Shown here one piece after another: positions 47,384 through 58,800 of a stretch of DNA of 64,000 nucleotides. The translations under genes and the position numbers were made by a program. This DNA is from Moniliophthora roreri (Eukaryota > Basidiomycota > Agaricomycetes > Agaricales > Marasmiaceae): assembly GCA_001466705.2 (NCBI GenBank), contig LATX02000200.1, positions 62,001 through 126,000 of the forward strand, in the 5' to 3' direction. Each line of letters opens with the position of its first letter. Within the stretch, counting starts at the first letter, position 1. The notes under the pieces are model-generated. The model did not search any database and was not told where the DNA came from. It was given only the letters and a program-made list of their open reading frames with translations.

Positions 47384-50300
47384 TCAGTCAAGCAGTGCCT
47401 GTCCCAGCACACATTCAAGTGCCTCCTCTGCCTCTGCCGCCTCCTCCTCACCCTTGCTCTCACCTACCTCCTCATCCCTTGCCAGACCAATGCCATTCAA
47501 ACCATTCGAAATGTTGTTGTGTGCCAAATTCAGAAGAGTCTGCTGCTGTTGCACAGGTGTTAAACCCTCCCAATTGATGCGAGCATTGTTCAAGATGTTA
47601 ATGTCACAGTCATGATGCAGCTGAGACTGTACCCCAATGCCTGGGACAAAATGGACCTTATCCTCAGGACTGAACCCAGGAAGGAGAAAGATTTGGTGCA
47701 ATCACATGAGATGAAGGTTGTTGAACCTTCCGTGAATTTGACGGTGGAGACAGATTTGATGAGCGAGTAGGAGATTATCCTCACCAACTTGGGCTTCGCG
47801 TAACCTGAGGTACGCATCTTCCTCCTTGATGTAGGTCATGAGCCTCTTGATTTCAACATGTAAGCGCTGAATTTCCTCCTCTGCATGATACATCTTGAAC
47901 ACTTTCAACATAACCTCCCAGTATGCAGGCTTTGCCCACAGCTTGCTGCACATGTTGTCACCGGTATGCTTGAGTATATCAAACTCGGAAAGGAAAGTGT
48001 ATTCCATGACATCTTTCCACTGCAGTTGTTCTTGACCAGAAGCTTTAGCCATGTCGTTCAAGGCTTTAAGAGCTGCTTCAATTGCTGATGACCTGCTGGT
48101 AAGAGCTTTGCTGAGATGAGCCCGCATCTTGTAACCTGTCAGAAGACATTAGTGCGAGTACCACAATGGCACAAGGAAAGACTTACAATTCCCAGAACTA
48201 TTCAATCTCGCCATCTCAAAAATCCTCGTGACTACTAGATCCTCTAGCTTGTGGAGCACCTGTACCCACTCGTCATCCCTAACCATCTTCTCCACTTCTA
48301 ACCACTTCAGACAACCCAGAGTCCATCTTTCACCCTTTCCAATCTCCAGCTTCGTCTCAAGAGTCTGAATATCTCTCAGAAGCTTCCACTTGAGCTCGGC
48401 CAAATTGAACACTGCCTTCTCTGCTGCCAGAGTATTTGATTTGTCCCTTTTCACTGCCAATGCATCAATGACATCATCAGCTGAGTAGTCCATTCCAGCC
48501 GCCAGACTTGTTCTGATAGAGGACCAATGAGCCAACAAGCAATTAATGAGGTACACCAAAGCACTTACTGGCAATCCATGAGGGCCTTGAGTTTTGACAG
48601 ATACTCTCTCTCTGCCATCATTGGCTGTGGGAGATCCTTCTGCTCCTCCAGAAAACGCCGCTCATCCTTCAGCCATTGAGAGCAAATTTCAATGTTGGTG
48701 ATACCTAGTGCTTGTAGGGCTTCCATTACCTTGCCCAGACCTGCAAGAGTGTTCAATGCCAACTGATAATTAGTGTAGATGAACTTGGAGAGGTTGGCAT
48801 AGGTCTCATACTCATCTGTATGAGCGGCGTAGTGAACAATGGCCTGACGGCGGTGAAACTTGCTCATATATCGTGTAACCCCACCCAACACATTCGACTT
48901 TGAGAAATACCACTCACATTGCTCGAGATTCTCCATGCCGGCACCAATAACATAGACGAGAAGAAACATGAGCTGACAGAGATGCTGATGAGCATGTCCA
49001 TGTAGAATACCGATCAACATTAGATGTTACGTTACTTGCGCAGCAACGTCAACTTCAACTACTCTAGCGAAGTGTTCTCTTTCGCGTTAAGTAGTATTCA
49101 CAAGTTCAAGTTTGAGTTCGTTCAGTGGCTACTGAAGTTCAGAGGTCCTTCGATATCGGCATTGACACAAGTATAAATTAACCAGGTCAAGCTAAGGACT
49201 TAGAGTCTTAGCTTGAGCACTTAAATACAATACAACCATTGTATTGCTAACTACATACGGAAAGTGAAGAGTTCAGTGTTTACTTAACGTTTCCTGAGCC
49301 TATCGGAGAATGAGTAATACAAGTACAAGGGGATAGGTAAATGGGGACAGGGAAGGTGCAAAAGTCTGATGGAATGGGAAGCATGTATGAGAGAAGGAGA
49401 AGGGAGCTGGGAAGGTGTATAAGTCCGAGGAAAGAAAAAGCATAGAGATGTCATCATAGGAAAAGAGAAAGCGTACTAAGGAAAAAGTCTGTAACATTAG
49501 AAGTTTCTGACGTTCAGTGAGGGAAAACATTGGGCTCTTGATGACAGTTCTTTCTGCCTTGCAGCCAAGGTCATATTCAAAACCAAACTTGCCCTCAGGC
49601 GGCAGAAGCCCTCTCTGCATTTGATTCTGCTCCATTGCAGAGAGAAGGCAGTGGAGAAGAGAGAGAAAATATTTTGACCTAATAGAATATGAGCTCATTT
49701 TACACCTGAAGAAAACACACAGACTCACTGTTCACTGCTCTGAACCATATCAGCTGCCTTCAGGAGAAAGCTGTGCCGGCACAGTACCACAAACCAACCC
49801 TGACAGTCAAAAACTGCCCAGGACTTCGCAGTGTGGGCAGCTTTCATGTTCTTCTACTTGTCATTGCACAGGTTGTCCAAATTGCTAATGTCAGGCCTTG
49901 CCTTGCCATCTTTCCAGGTCCAGTGCTTCTTGCCCCATCTGTCCACCTCTGCCTGTGAAAGCATGTAGTCTTCGCCTCCATCTCTAGGATCTGGCCACTC
50001 TTTCAAAGCCCCCAAAGCTATCTTCTTTCCTTCTGCATCTATTTCTGGCGCACTGTGGGTTTCAACTCTCTTCATAGTGTCATTCCCATCTCCACATGTC
50101 AACATGCAGATCAGCAGTTTTGGCTCCCCTGGACCTCATACTGACATGGAGGACAGCAATTCAACATTCTCCAGTTGGGATGCAACCAGCCAAGTGCCTT
50201 GAGCATGAGCTTCTTCACTCTGCACTTCACCTTGAGGTAAACATCGTATGCCTGCAAGAATTGAACTGCCATGTAATTCTTGAAGCGGAATCCCTGCATG

Positions 50301-51100
50301 TCAGATATGGACTTGATAAAAGACTGGATACCAAGGCAAGGGCATCTTACAAACAGGAAGTGGTATAAATTGAGGAGTTTTGTGGAGACGACCATCAGGT
50401 GTCAAAGCAGGGAGCAGGGAAAGAAGCCTTGGCATACATAGCTTGTGGATTTGTACTCTCTGTGATAGCAGTTCATGGATACCAAGTCATAATCTGATTG
50501 ACAACCGACATTAGATCTCAACCAAAGGAAAGGTAAGCTGAACACACTGACTGAAAACTTGAAGTTGCCAGACCCTATCTGGCCCTTCTTCACTAACCAT
50601 CAGACCACACCCCTCCTCGCTGGCAAGCCTAAAAGACCAGTCCATGTAGCCCAGAGCCATCTCATCGTACTGTTCCTCCCAAGCATGTAAATTATACTCG
50701 ACCTTGTTTCGTCTTGTTCGATAATCGATATAGCATCTTAAGAATTGATTAGAACTGCACAGACATGGAATAAAAGAGGAACATATGCTGTGCTAGCATC
50801 TTGGCACGCTTTTTGGAGCAAGTTGGTGATTTCCCTGTTGTACTCTTGCATGTCTCTCTTGTATTTCTCCTCCTCATTCACTGTGCAGTCCTCATCATCT
50901 CCATTCTCATCTTCCCAATCATCCTGTGGACCATGTGCATCGACCCATGAATCCATCCTGAACCTCTCAACCACCTCCTTCTCATCAGGCCTCATGATAT
51001 GATGGTGACTCCCAGGCATGTTGAGGACTTGAAAGGCCTTTGAGAGATCTTTTGTCTTCTAATCTTGCATCTGGCCGAAAGAGAGCGTCTGCATTCATGA
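47384..51100 (-). pseudogene. KDZ transposase (CxC-type), interrupted
   Basis: The cut-and-paste transposase of the element, read from high to low coordinates. An acidic N-terminal part (51019-50738, DDWEDENGDDEDC) leads to WEEQYDEMALGY and a CYHREYKSTSY stretch (50690-50410). Then FIKSISDMQGFRFKNYMAVQ and CCPPCQYEV (50395-50130), a frameshift, and MLTCGDGNDTMKRVE (50105-49854). Next come AVFDCQGWFVVLCRHSF (about 49820), FGFEYDLGCKAE (about 49590), then after the LTR HGHAHQHLCQL and LEQCEWYFSKSNVLGGVTRY (49000-48880), and helical repeats to 47384. The VFD, YDLGC and E-rich HGHAH..CE blocks are the conserved KDZ core that supplies the acidic catalytic residues. Breaks are a frameshift near 50120, a TAG near 49855, the solo LTR at 49025-49496 and a stop near 47702. 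Confidence 0.87.
49025..49496 (-). mobile_element. Solo LTR (472 bp) inside the KDZ transposase
   Basis: The LTR is bounded by TGTTAC and GTAACA and flanked by a perfect 5-bp duplication TTAGA (49020-49024 and 49497-49501). Its family is that of the gypsy LTRs at 5729-6165 and 13881-14335. In minus orientation it splits the transposase between ERQKLL and the LIGILHGHAH block. Leaving out the LTR and one TTAGA keeps the reading frame. Recombination between the two LTRs of a full element must have removed its interior. Confidence 0.95.
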
Positions 51101-51499
51101 ACCCATCACGAGGCTTTGAGTCTCTCCATCACTCCGAAGCATGTGGTGAGGAACCAAGAACCACCAAGAAGTTAAATGCCAAGTGTTTGACTTGACCTTG
51201 CCACTCTTGCCCATTGCAAAGAACTGAAGAGCATGAAAGGGACAAAAAATTGCGTGAGCATATGGTGAAAGCACAGGTGCCCAACTCTCAGTCAACAAAC
51301 CTTGCAATCGCATGATTCTCTCATGATTACACTCCCATCTACTGGATGACAATATCAAGAGCCTTTTTTTTAACCAAACCAAAAAGAAAAACACAATTTT
51401 TATTCTGAAACATAAGTATATTTGAGACACAATAACCAGTCCATGCAGCAGAGCAATGACAGCTGTAATAACAGAAGACATGACCACAAGAATCTTTAT

Positions 51500-52050
51500 A
51501 GAGGACATCAGTCGTCATCCAGAGCCTCATCCTCATCCTTTCTTCCCAACAGTCCTACTCTGCACAAGCAATTCCAGCATTTGTAATCGCTCCAGAATTG
51601 CTGTTCTCCATACTTTTTTTTGTAGTCATCCACACTACATTCGGATGTGTTATTCAGGATCCTGGTTTGATGCCTGAACCAGCCTGTTAGCAGATGCAGA
51701 AATCCTGCAGGAATAGGATATGCACTTCACATAGTACATGGTGTTCTGCTCTTTCTGTCAATCCTTCTCTTCAAGTTGCTGCTCCAGCATCATCAGAGCT
51801 TGTTTGGTGGCCATTCTAATCTTCACCGCTTCTCAATATGCCTCTAGGTTGCTAAACAGATCCATAAGAGACTCCATTGATGTATACTTGCTAACAGAGT
51901 CTATGCACTGTTTTCAATAAGCTGCAGAGTACACCGCTTTTTTTTTTTTCTTCCTTCGTTCCAGCACCAACTCGGAGAGCTCCTTTAATTTCTTTAGAGC
52001 AGTTTTAATTTGCTTGACAGCGTTGTAGGTTTTGGTTGACTGGCCTGCCA
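51500..52050 (-). pseudogene. Coiled-coil ORF of the KDZ element, broken
   Basis: On the minus strand an ATG near 52050 opens MAGQSTKTYNAVKQIKTALK, a Lys/Glu/Leu-rich helix reaching a poly-A tract (about 51940-51950). A frameshift at that tract leads on to KCIDSVSKYTSMESLMDLF-like and MATKQALMMLEQQLEEKD coiled-coil sequence in another frame with stops. It ends with an acidic DEDEALDDD stretch near 51520. I do not recognise the family. Its position between transposase and the RNase H1 N-terminal-like gene suggests it is cargo or an accessory gene of the element. Confidence 0.45.
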
Positions 52051-52059
52051 TGGAGGAAG

Positions 52060-52990
52060 AGGATAGGGCAGGTGTATAGGGCGACAGAGGTTATGAAAGG
52101 GAGAGGAAACGCTGCCTGACTAAGCCATTACTCACGGTTATATTCAGTGTTCGACAGTACTTCCCAGACATATATATTTAAGAACATGTTGTAGATAACA
52201 TCTGCACGCACCAAAAATTCACTATTGATGAAGGAAAAGCAATCTGTGTGATGCTGTGACGACCCTCATCACAGTGAGTAGAACCCTCTGCACTCGAGTC
52301 AGGAAAAGGATAAGGAAAGGGATGATCCAGCATAGACTCTAGGTTGATATGACATTGAACTCAACAGACATGAAGTCAATGTCTAGCCCAAATGACCAAG
52401 TTAGCTTAACTACTGAGAGATATATACAAGAAATACTTGCCTAGCCCAAATGACCAAGAGGTCAAGATGGGGAACTAGGCTACAAGTGTCAGGTATAAAT
52501 ACAATGAGTCTGTCTTGGTGAGAATAACTGATGGAAATGGAAGAATGATCTGGAAGGAGATCCAGGTTGAATGGAATGTTCTATGGAAAAGTGGCTGTGA
52601 TAGTATAAATAAGGTAAGTAATCAGATAAATAGATAAGGGATAAAAGATAAGATAATGGGACTTAGAAGAAAAGCAAAAGGAAAAGTTGCACTCCATCAC
52701 AATCTGACACAATGAGATTTTTCTCTGAATTTCTGGAATTAATTGATAGATGTGATTCAGTAAATGACCCGAGAGGTGGTCAAAGGGAATATAGCGCAAA
52801 TGAGACAAGTCAAGGTCTGGTATTTCCAGTGTTCGTCAAATATGCAGTTTACCCTGACTGCTATTATTAACGTTTTCTTAATACATTCTTGGACTTCTTT
52901 CAAGTTTGATACACAACATTTTCAAGAACAAATTTCATTGGACACATTACAGTAGCAGACATAGATAACTAAAAATCACAAAAACATCAG
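52060..52990. other. Spacer inside the KDZ element
   Basis: No gene is seen. A 19-base word CCTAGCCCAAATGACCAAG occurs twice, near 52384 and 52440, and the sequence near 52256-52280 is an imperfect palindrome (GTGACGACCCTCATCAC). Confidence 0.45.
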
Positions 52991-52995
52991 CTTCT

Positions 52996-54147
52996 CTATA
53001 CCACCTGCCAGGTCACAACCTTGCCAGCCTTGGTCAGGCAGGCAAAGAGCACTCTGGCGTCAGTCACACTTCTATCACCCATGACACAATAGACCAAGCC
53101 TCTCTGGTAGCCCAAACTCAAATGGACAAGAGACTTGCATTTGGTATACACACCAGGAGTGATTCCTTGTACAACCACATATGACACCCAGGGTCTTTCT
53201 GGGAGTTTCAACAGTTCAAAGATGCTGTACTGTTTGCATTCTAAGAAGTAAGCCTTAGCTCGGGTGCTGTCAATAAACCCTTTTGCCAGATGATCACCAT
53301 TGCTGCAGAGTACACTAGCACCAACAATGTTTTTTGGCTCATGTTTGAGAGTTGACCTAGCGCTGCTTCAGTGATGTTATCCGGATGAGTAATGTGAGAA
53401 ATACCATCTGTCAAAGTATCCATGGCTCTGGTTCGGTGCATAATAAACAATGTACCTGACAGGCTTGTTGTCAGGGCTGACCTCAGGCAGCAAAAAGCTG
53501 TCTTCAATGTAGTCAATCTCTGATTCCTGGAATGGACTGGGTGTAAGGAGTACCTCAATATTTCCTGGTGTCCCAACTGTCTGGATCATTAACCCAGGAG
53601 GTGGCATGCGTTCAAAGCCTTGGCTGGCAGCTTTTACAGCAGCGCTGAGGGCCTATGGGAATGAAAGGGCAGGGCTATTGGCGGGACGCATTGCCACAGG
53701 GCTGTTTGGCGGTGTATGGATCAAATTCAGATCCAAGCCATCTAGTGTGCTTGGGTTTTGGGCTCATCGTGGGGTGCCTGGAAGGGACCACAGATCATTG
53801 TCACCGCCGGTGGGGTGAAGAGAAGTCATTTGAATTTGCGAGCGGGCAAGTGTGTCAGTGGTTGAAGAGCCTGGAAAGGTGGAAGCTACAAGTGTTGGAC
53901 TCGGTGCTGGAGGTTGACTGCATGTGGGAGTGGCACATTGACTGTCTGTCCCCCTGTGTACAGGAGTATGTGCAGGAGACAGTGTGGCTTTCACTTGAGC
54001 TAACCAATGGTGAACAAAAATAGACCTAACTTGTGCAAAGGACTTACCAATTCTGCTTTGCAACACTGCAACACTGTCTTCAAGGTCAGCGATACACTCT
54101 CCTACCTCACATTTGGCATGCTGCAGCTTCTGTTCCACTTGGTCCAA
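52996..54147 (-). CDS. RNase H1 N-terminal (viroplasmin-like) domain protein of the KDZ element
   Basis: A coiled-coil N-terminal part is seen at 54147-54045 (DQVEQKLQHAKCEVGECIADLED). Further parts are GTPGNIEVLLTPSPFQESE (53560-53480) and a C-terminal part read in one frame from about 53320 to the stop at 52996: LCSNGDHLAKGFIDSTRAKAY, then WVSYVVVQGITPGVY followed by a GYQRGLVYCVMGD turn. The last block has the pattern of the N-terminal hybrid-binding domain of RNase H1 (a YVV-x-G-x-x-PGVY strand, then GY-x-x-GLVY). Such single-domain proteins are common in Agaricomycete transposon-rich regions. Exon borders are not resolved, and further 5' exons may reach 54480. Confidence 0.5.
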
Positions 54148-54595
54148 ATCAGATAGTGCATTGTTCCTTCTGGCTTCAGTGGTGGCAAGTGCTATATTTA
54201 AAGTAAGTGATTGGCTGTAATTGGGGACGGTGACATACTACTCTCACCTTTTTGTGCTTTTTGAGTTCTTTCTCCTGCATGGAGCGTGTCACTGACAGTG
54301 TTTACCCTGGGGCCAGTGTCTAATTTTTTTTCCAGATTTGATGATATCAGAAAACAAACAAGGCCATGTGATGCCTGCAGTGGGAACATACCTTGCTTTG
54401 CTGCTCTCATTGTTGCTTGCAACGTTCTCAAGATTTGCTGGAGGATATGATTGTTCATGATGAAGACGAGATGGTTCAATTATGATTAAGTAATTCTCTT
54501 CATTGCTTAATGCCACAGTATGACTGGCATTTTTTTTTTTTTTCTCTATCATGTTTTTGCTCTGTCATGTTTTTTGGGCTCCAATGATCAAGGGG

Positions 54596-57363
54596 ATGTC
54601 ATTCAATTTTCCTCCAGTACTCCATGACATTTCTCAAACTGCATCTCTGGCACATCCTGTGGCAGCACATCAGTCTCACCAACACAGCTTGCATGCATCT
54701 CACAGGGTACATGGGACTCGTTTACCATCTCTTCACCAGATGGTCCAAAATGTACCACCACCTTGTTCAGCACCTTCAAACCCACCTCATTTTGGTCATC
54801 TGTCACTTCCACCTCTTGGGCTGTATGGAAGGGCTGAGGCTTTGCCTCCTTCATGTATGAATCATGTCGACACATGGAGTATGCCATGTCCTGTCATCGG
54901 GATCTCTCCACAACTCGAGCCGGCATATACACCGCGTAATGGGTACCCTTCTGACCAGTTGTCTCTGAGTGCTAAACATGGGCCCTTGTTAGACCACACA
55001 CATCCAAGGCCAAAGCCCCTAGCAACTGGTCAGGTGAATTCATCTGGAGTTGACGATATGGATTTTCGCTATCCTGTACATGTTTCTACTTTATGGCATG
55101 CTGATAGACTAACTAACTCTGATTCTACTGTTTTCAGGGGTCTGTTTCCATGGATTATGACCAGTTCCAGAGGATGCAGGATTACCATCATATGGCATTG
55201 GTGCTGAATGCTAACTCAGTTCATAACCCTGTTCCTCCACCTCCCAGCATCACTCCTCCTTCTACTGTTCTCCCTCAACAGAAGGCCAACATTAAGGCAC
55301 CTGCCAAAGCAAAGGCTATTCCTAAAGCAGCACCCAAAAAGACTGGTGACTCACGTAGAGGTTCATCCAGGAGCGATGTTGCTTCTGTCTCCTCAACGAC
55401 TAATGGTCTGCGATGGCAGGATCCGATTGTCAACACTGATAGCATAGATGCTGCAGTGCATGCTCGTTTGGATGCTCTTGGGTTGCTGGTGTCCAGGGAT
55501 CCTGTGCCTTCAACTGACATTTCACATTCGACAATTACTCCCAGCAAATCTCCATTGCCTATGGCTGATGGCATCTCAACACTGCTGGCTGACAGAGCAT
55601 CTTCCTCTGGTGGCCCTTCTACCCTGGCACCATCGCCACCAGGGACTCAGGCCTCAGTCTCTTTTGTTCCCTCAGTTGGTGGTTCCTCAGGCAGCTCTCT
55701 TTTCAGCGCTTTAGGTTCCAAGCACCCAGAGATCCAAGTTCTGCAGAATTCTCCGACTCCATGACATTTATTCTCTCCTGCTGATCCTGTTGCCGAGGAC
55801 CCCTTACTTGGCCTGCAGAATGACCTCAGTGCCCCGACCAATCCTTCCTCCACCAAGAATGCTGCTTCCAAGCCTACATCACAACCCAAAGCTAGTGCCA
55901 AAATGGGGGAGGCAGAGAAGAAGCTCAAGAAGAAAATTGCCCCAGGTGAAAAACTTAACATGGCTATCTTGTCACAGATTATGGAGAAGAAGGCTCAGAG
56001 GAAGAAAATTGCAGAGGACCACCATGTGAAGGAGAGAATGGTAGTGAAGAGAACAGGAAGGATTTCGGCAATCGTGGATCAGAAGGCACCTAGTGCCTAT
56101 AACTGCCTGTTTGCAATCAAGGCAGCAGAGTTGAAGAAGCAAAGTAAGTTTAATATTGCTTTCTTTACCTTGTTGTTCTAACCATGACCTTTTGCAGCTC
56201 TCTCGAGAGGAGAAAAGGGTCCCCCCGCTCAGGAGGTCCATCAGTTACTTAAACAAGACAAGGAACTGATGAAGCTTCTGGATGATCCAGACGAGTGTGC
56301 ATGACTCGTGAAACAGGCTGAAGAGTCTTGAGCAGACAAAGCTATGACTGTGTGGGCTTCAAGAAAGTCAGAGGCTTTAGAGGCTGTGAGAACAACTGCC
56401 TGCCTCAACAAGGAGGCCAACAGTGTCTGGGAATGTTCACAAATTTCGGTTATTGGGTTTGTCACCAGATCGTCATTTGACCAGTCTGTGCAGGCAGGTT
56501 ATTTTGGGCAGGGGCCTTTCGCCAACTTCATGAAAGAGAAACTCAAGCTCACTGTCTGGGATTTGTTGGGAATGTATGAATCTTATGTGTGTGAAAGGAG
56601 AGCACATAAGTGTGTTGATTCTTGGCGGTATTGCAGTGACTCACTATGGATTTAGTGGGCCTAAGGGGTCTCAACACCAACAAACTGAAACATGACTGCT
56701 CTGCTCAGTTATCTGTGGGTCTGGGTAAGTCAATGGCTATGCTTATATCACATGATATGCTGAACCTCGGTTCTAGAGGAGGTTACTCATGGCAAGGTAA
56801 AGGCCATGAACTTCAAACACTTCAAGTCTGTGATTCAAGAGAAGCACAAGGTCCATTTGGTTGGTTGGCTGGAGAATGTGCCCTTTATGGGCATTCATGA
56901 TCTTCCCATGGTCAGTGTGCAGGCGCTTCATGATGTGATCCTCTCTGGTGCTCTGAAGTGGGAGAAGATGCAACCCCATGAGTTCAGGGCATTCCAGAAG
57001 GTGCTTGAGAACCTGAGAGCACAGGGTTTGGATGTAGATGAAGTGGAGACCAAAGGGACCAAGAAGCATAAACATGGCAAATCCAGAAAGGATGCTGGCC
57101 CTGTGAAGAAGTGCACAAGGAAAGTATCCAAGGTGAAGGGGAAGGCCAGCACCAAAGGTGGCTCCAAGAGAAAATCCAAGGTGGCAGCTCTTTCTGACAC
57201 TGACGACTTGGGTTCGGACAGCAACATTAGCGACAACAACAACAACAATAACAACAATGGCAAAGAAGTTAATGGTGACGAACAGGACAGCAGCAGGGGG
57301 AATTCCAGTGAGGACAAAGGATTAGATACTGGGCTGGAGGAGGATGAGTTAGTGGATGATTGA
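54596..57363 (+). pseudogene. HMG-like protein gene of the KDZ element, with TGA stops
   Basis: The ATG at 54596 opens a His/Pro/Ser-rich N terminus (MSFNFPPVLHDISQTASL). Exon 1 ends at 55075 and exon 2 starts at 55138. Exon 2 has a Lys/Ala/Pro stretch and Ser-rich linkers, then EKKLKKKIAPGEKLNMAILS and a PSAYNCLFAIKAAELKKQ block resembling an HMG box start (about 56090-56143). After the intron 56144-56197 comes QEVHQLLKQDKELMKLL. The C-terminal part has FKHFKSVIQEKHKVHLVGW (about 56812-56870), a Lys-rich nuclear-localisation-like stretch and eight Asn in a row (about 57236-57257), then an acidic end. In-frame TGA codons at 55762 and two near 56302 and 56329 all fit Arg CGA to TGA. Transcribed divergently from the transposase side, it is probably a DNA-binding accessory protein of the element. 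Confidence 0.6.
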
Positions 57364-57487
57364 ATCTTGGGCTGGTTGTGTCTACTTTTTGGGACATTCT
57401 TGTCAGTCTGCATTTGGCAACCTTACAGTGAAAGTACTTTAGATTGCTCCTCCTCCTAATGAGAATATATGTGCACCCTGTCATATT

Positions 57488-57887
57488 GACTATTTTTGGT
57501 GATTTTTCTGCTATTTTATGTGGAGGAAAACATGCAGATAACATAGGGAGCGGGAGGGACAACATATGGAACGACGGCGGAGGTTCTGACATAAGTGACA
57601 TAATGTTCGGGACGGCGGGACGGAAGCTCTAGGCGGTCCAGAACATATGCCATCATTTGTTACGGAGGTTACGGTCACGTCGTCACTCAGGAACATTCAC
57701 ACACGTGGAATTTGATGGGAAAACATATGTCACTGCCACCTACTGGCTGTAGAACATCTTACAAGTGCCGCTACTACTACTGGAAATCCGCCTGTAGGAA
57801 CCTGAGACCCCTCTAGTGGAAAAGGGCCTGTACACAGGCCTCAGGACGGGGGCCTAATAGGCTTCCGAACAAGGCATCATTTGGTAA
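57488..57887 (-). repeat. Right terminal inverted repeat of the KDZ element
   Basis: Partner of 46885-47286. The near identity suggests either recent insertion or gene conversion between the ends. Confidence 0.88.
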
Positions 57888-58800
57888 GGACAGGTGGTAG
57901 ACACATAGGTCGAAGACGCCATAAGCAGTGATGGGAAATGTTGAAGGGGAGGACGCGTCAGCGGTTGTGGGAATGTTTTCTAGACAACAGTGCCGCTGCC
58001 GCTCGGTCACGGTGAGCGAAAATGCTTCTTTGACATGAACATGCAGACATCTCAAAGTCGGGACTCAGCGCTCAGACCTTGGGCTCGGGCTTCTGAAAAC
58101 TTGAAGCTGGGCCCTAGGCCCTCCCCAAGCCTGCTATATGTAGGGCCTGGCTCGGCTCGAGCTGACCTCTTGAAACCCAACAGGCTACAGCACTAGATGA
58201 CAATCACATTCTGACCACCGTGACGGACTTTCTGAGGTTTCTGTTCATTCCTCAGATACCTCTCAGTCATTTTTTAGTCCTGCGAAAGACGGTGGAGGTC
58301 TGGCTCGGAAAACCAGTCCCACCAGAGAACAGGTAGTTCCCAGAGAAGCACGTCTTTCCGAATATGGCCATCGAAACATTTTTGCCAAAGGAGCTTGACG
58401 AATAAACTCGATGGATTATGGAGGAACGTAGGGTGAGAAATGCAGATGTACTGGGCTATGTGAGTTTGGATCATGTTTAAGCACTTGGGTGCGCGCCGCT
58501 GGAGTGTTACCAAGTGGAGTACGCAGCAGCGACCCATTGTAGGGGCAATCTAATGTCTATTACGGTATAGTAACAGATGCAATGTACTTTTTGGGGCTCC
58601 GAAAGACTGTTGAATCAGAACGCCGGCAGCCCGAGAACCAGAATCAACGTATCGTACGGTGCAAGCGAGTAGTTCTGTATATTCTGTATAATTCACAATT
58701 ATGGATTCTATAAAAGTATAGAACAAGATTGACCGAAAAGGATAGAAGGTAGTAAATGTCCTAACACAAATCCAACCAACCACAACAGCTCAGTCGACCG
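57888..58800. other. Right flank of the KDZ element
   Basis: No gene is firmly seen. A GC-rich stretch at about 58070-58165 has inverted words (GGGCCCTAGGCCC, GGCTCGGCTCGAGC) that may be the remains of another hAT-like MITE. The minus-strand ORF 58274-58537 ends FSEPDLHRLSQD and looks weakly coding, with no domain recognised. Confidence 0.4.

Larger units (their letters stand above)
46885..57887 (-). mobile_element. KDZ-type DNA transposon, 11.0 kb
   Basis: Long terminal inverted repeats of about 400 bp bound the unit, with outer ends TTACCAAATGATGCC. Inside are, on the minus strand, a KDZ transposase, a coiled-coil ORF and an RNase H1 N-terminal-like protein, and on the plus strand an HMG-like protein. 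KDZ (Kyakuja-Dileera-Zisupton) transposons are expanded in basidiomycetes, where they have been linked to TET/JBP dioxygenases; no such gene is visible in this copy. I see no target duplication of more than a base or two. The copy is not autonomous now: a solo LTR, a frameshift and several stops damage its genes. Confidence 0.85.

Noticed and set aside
46885..57887. Giant virus-like or prophage-like cargo region
   Set aside because: The long inverted repeats and the KDZ transposase explain the block as a DNA transposon; no capsid, polymerase or integrase of viral type is present.
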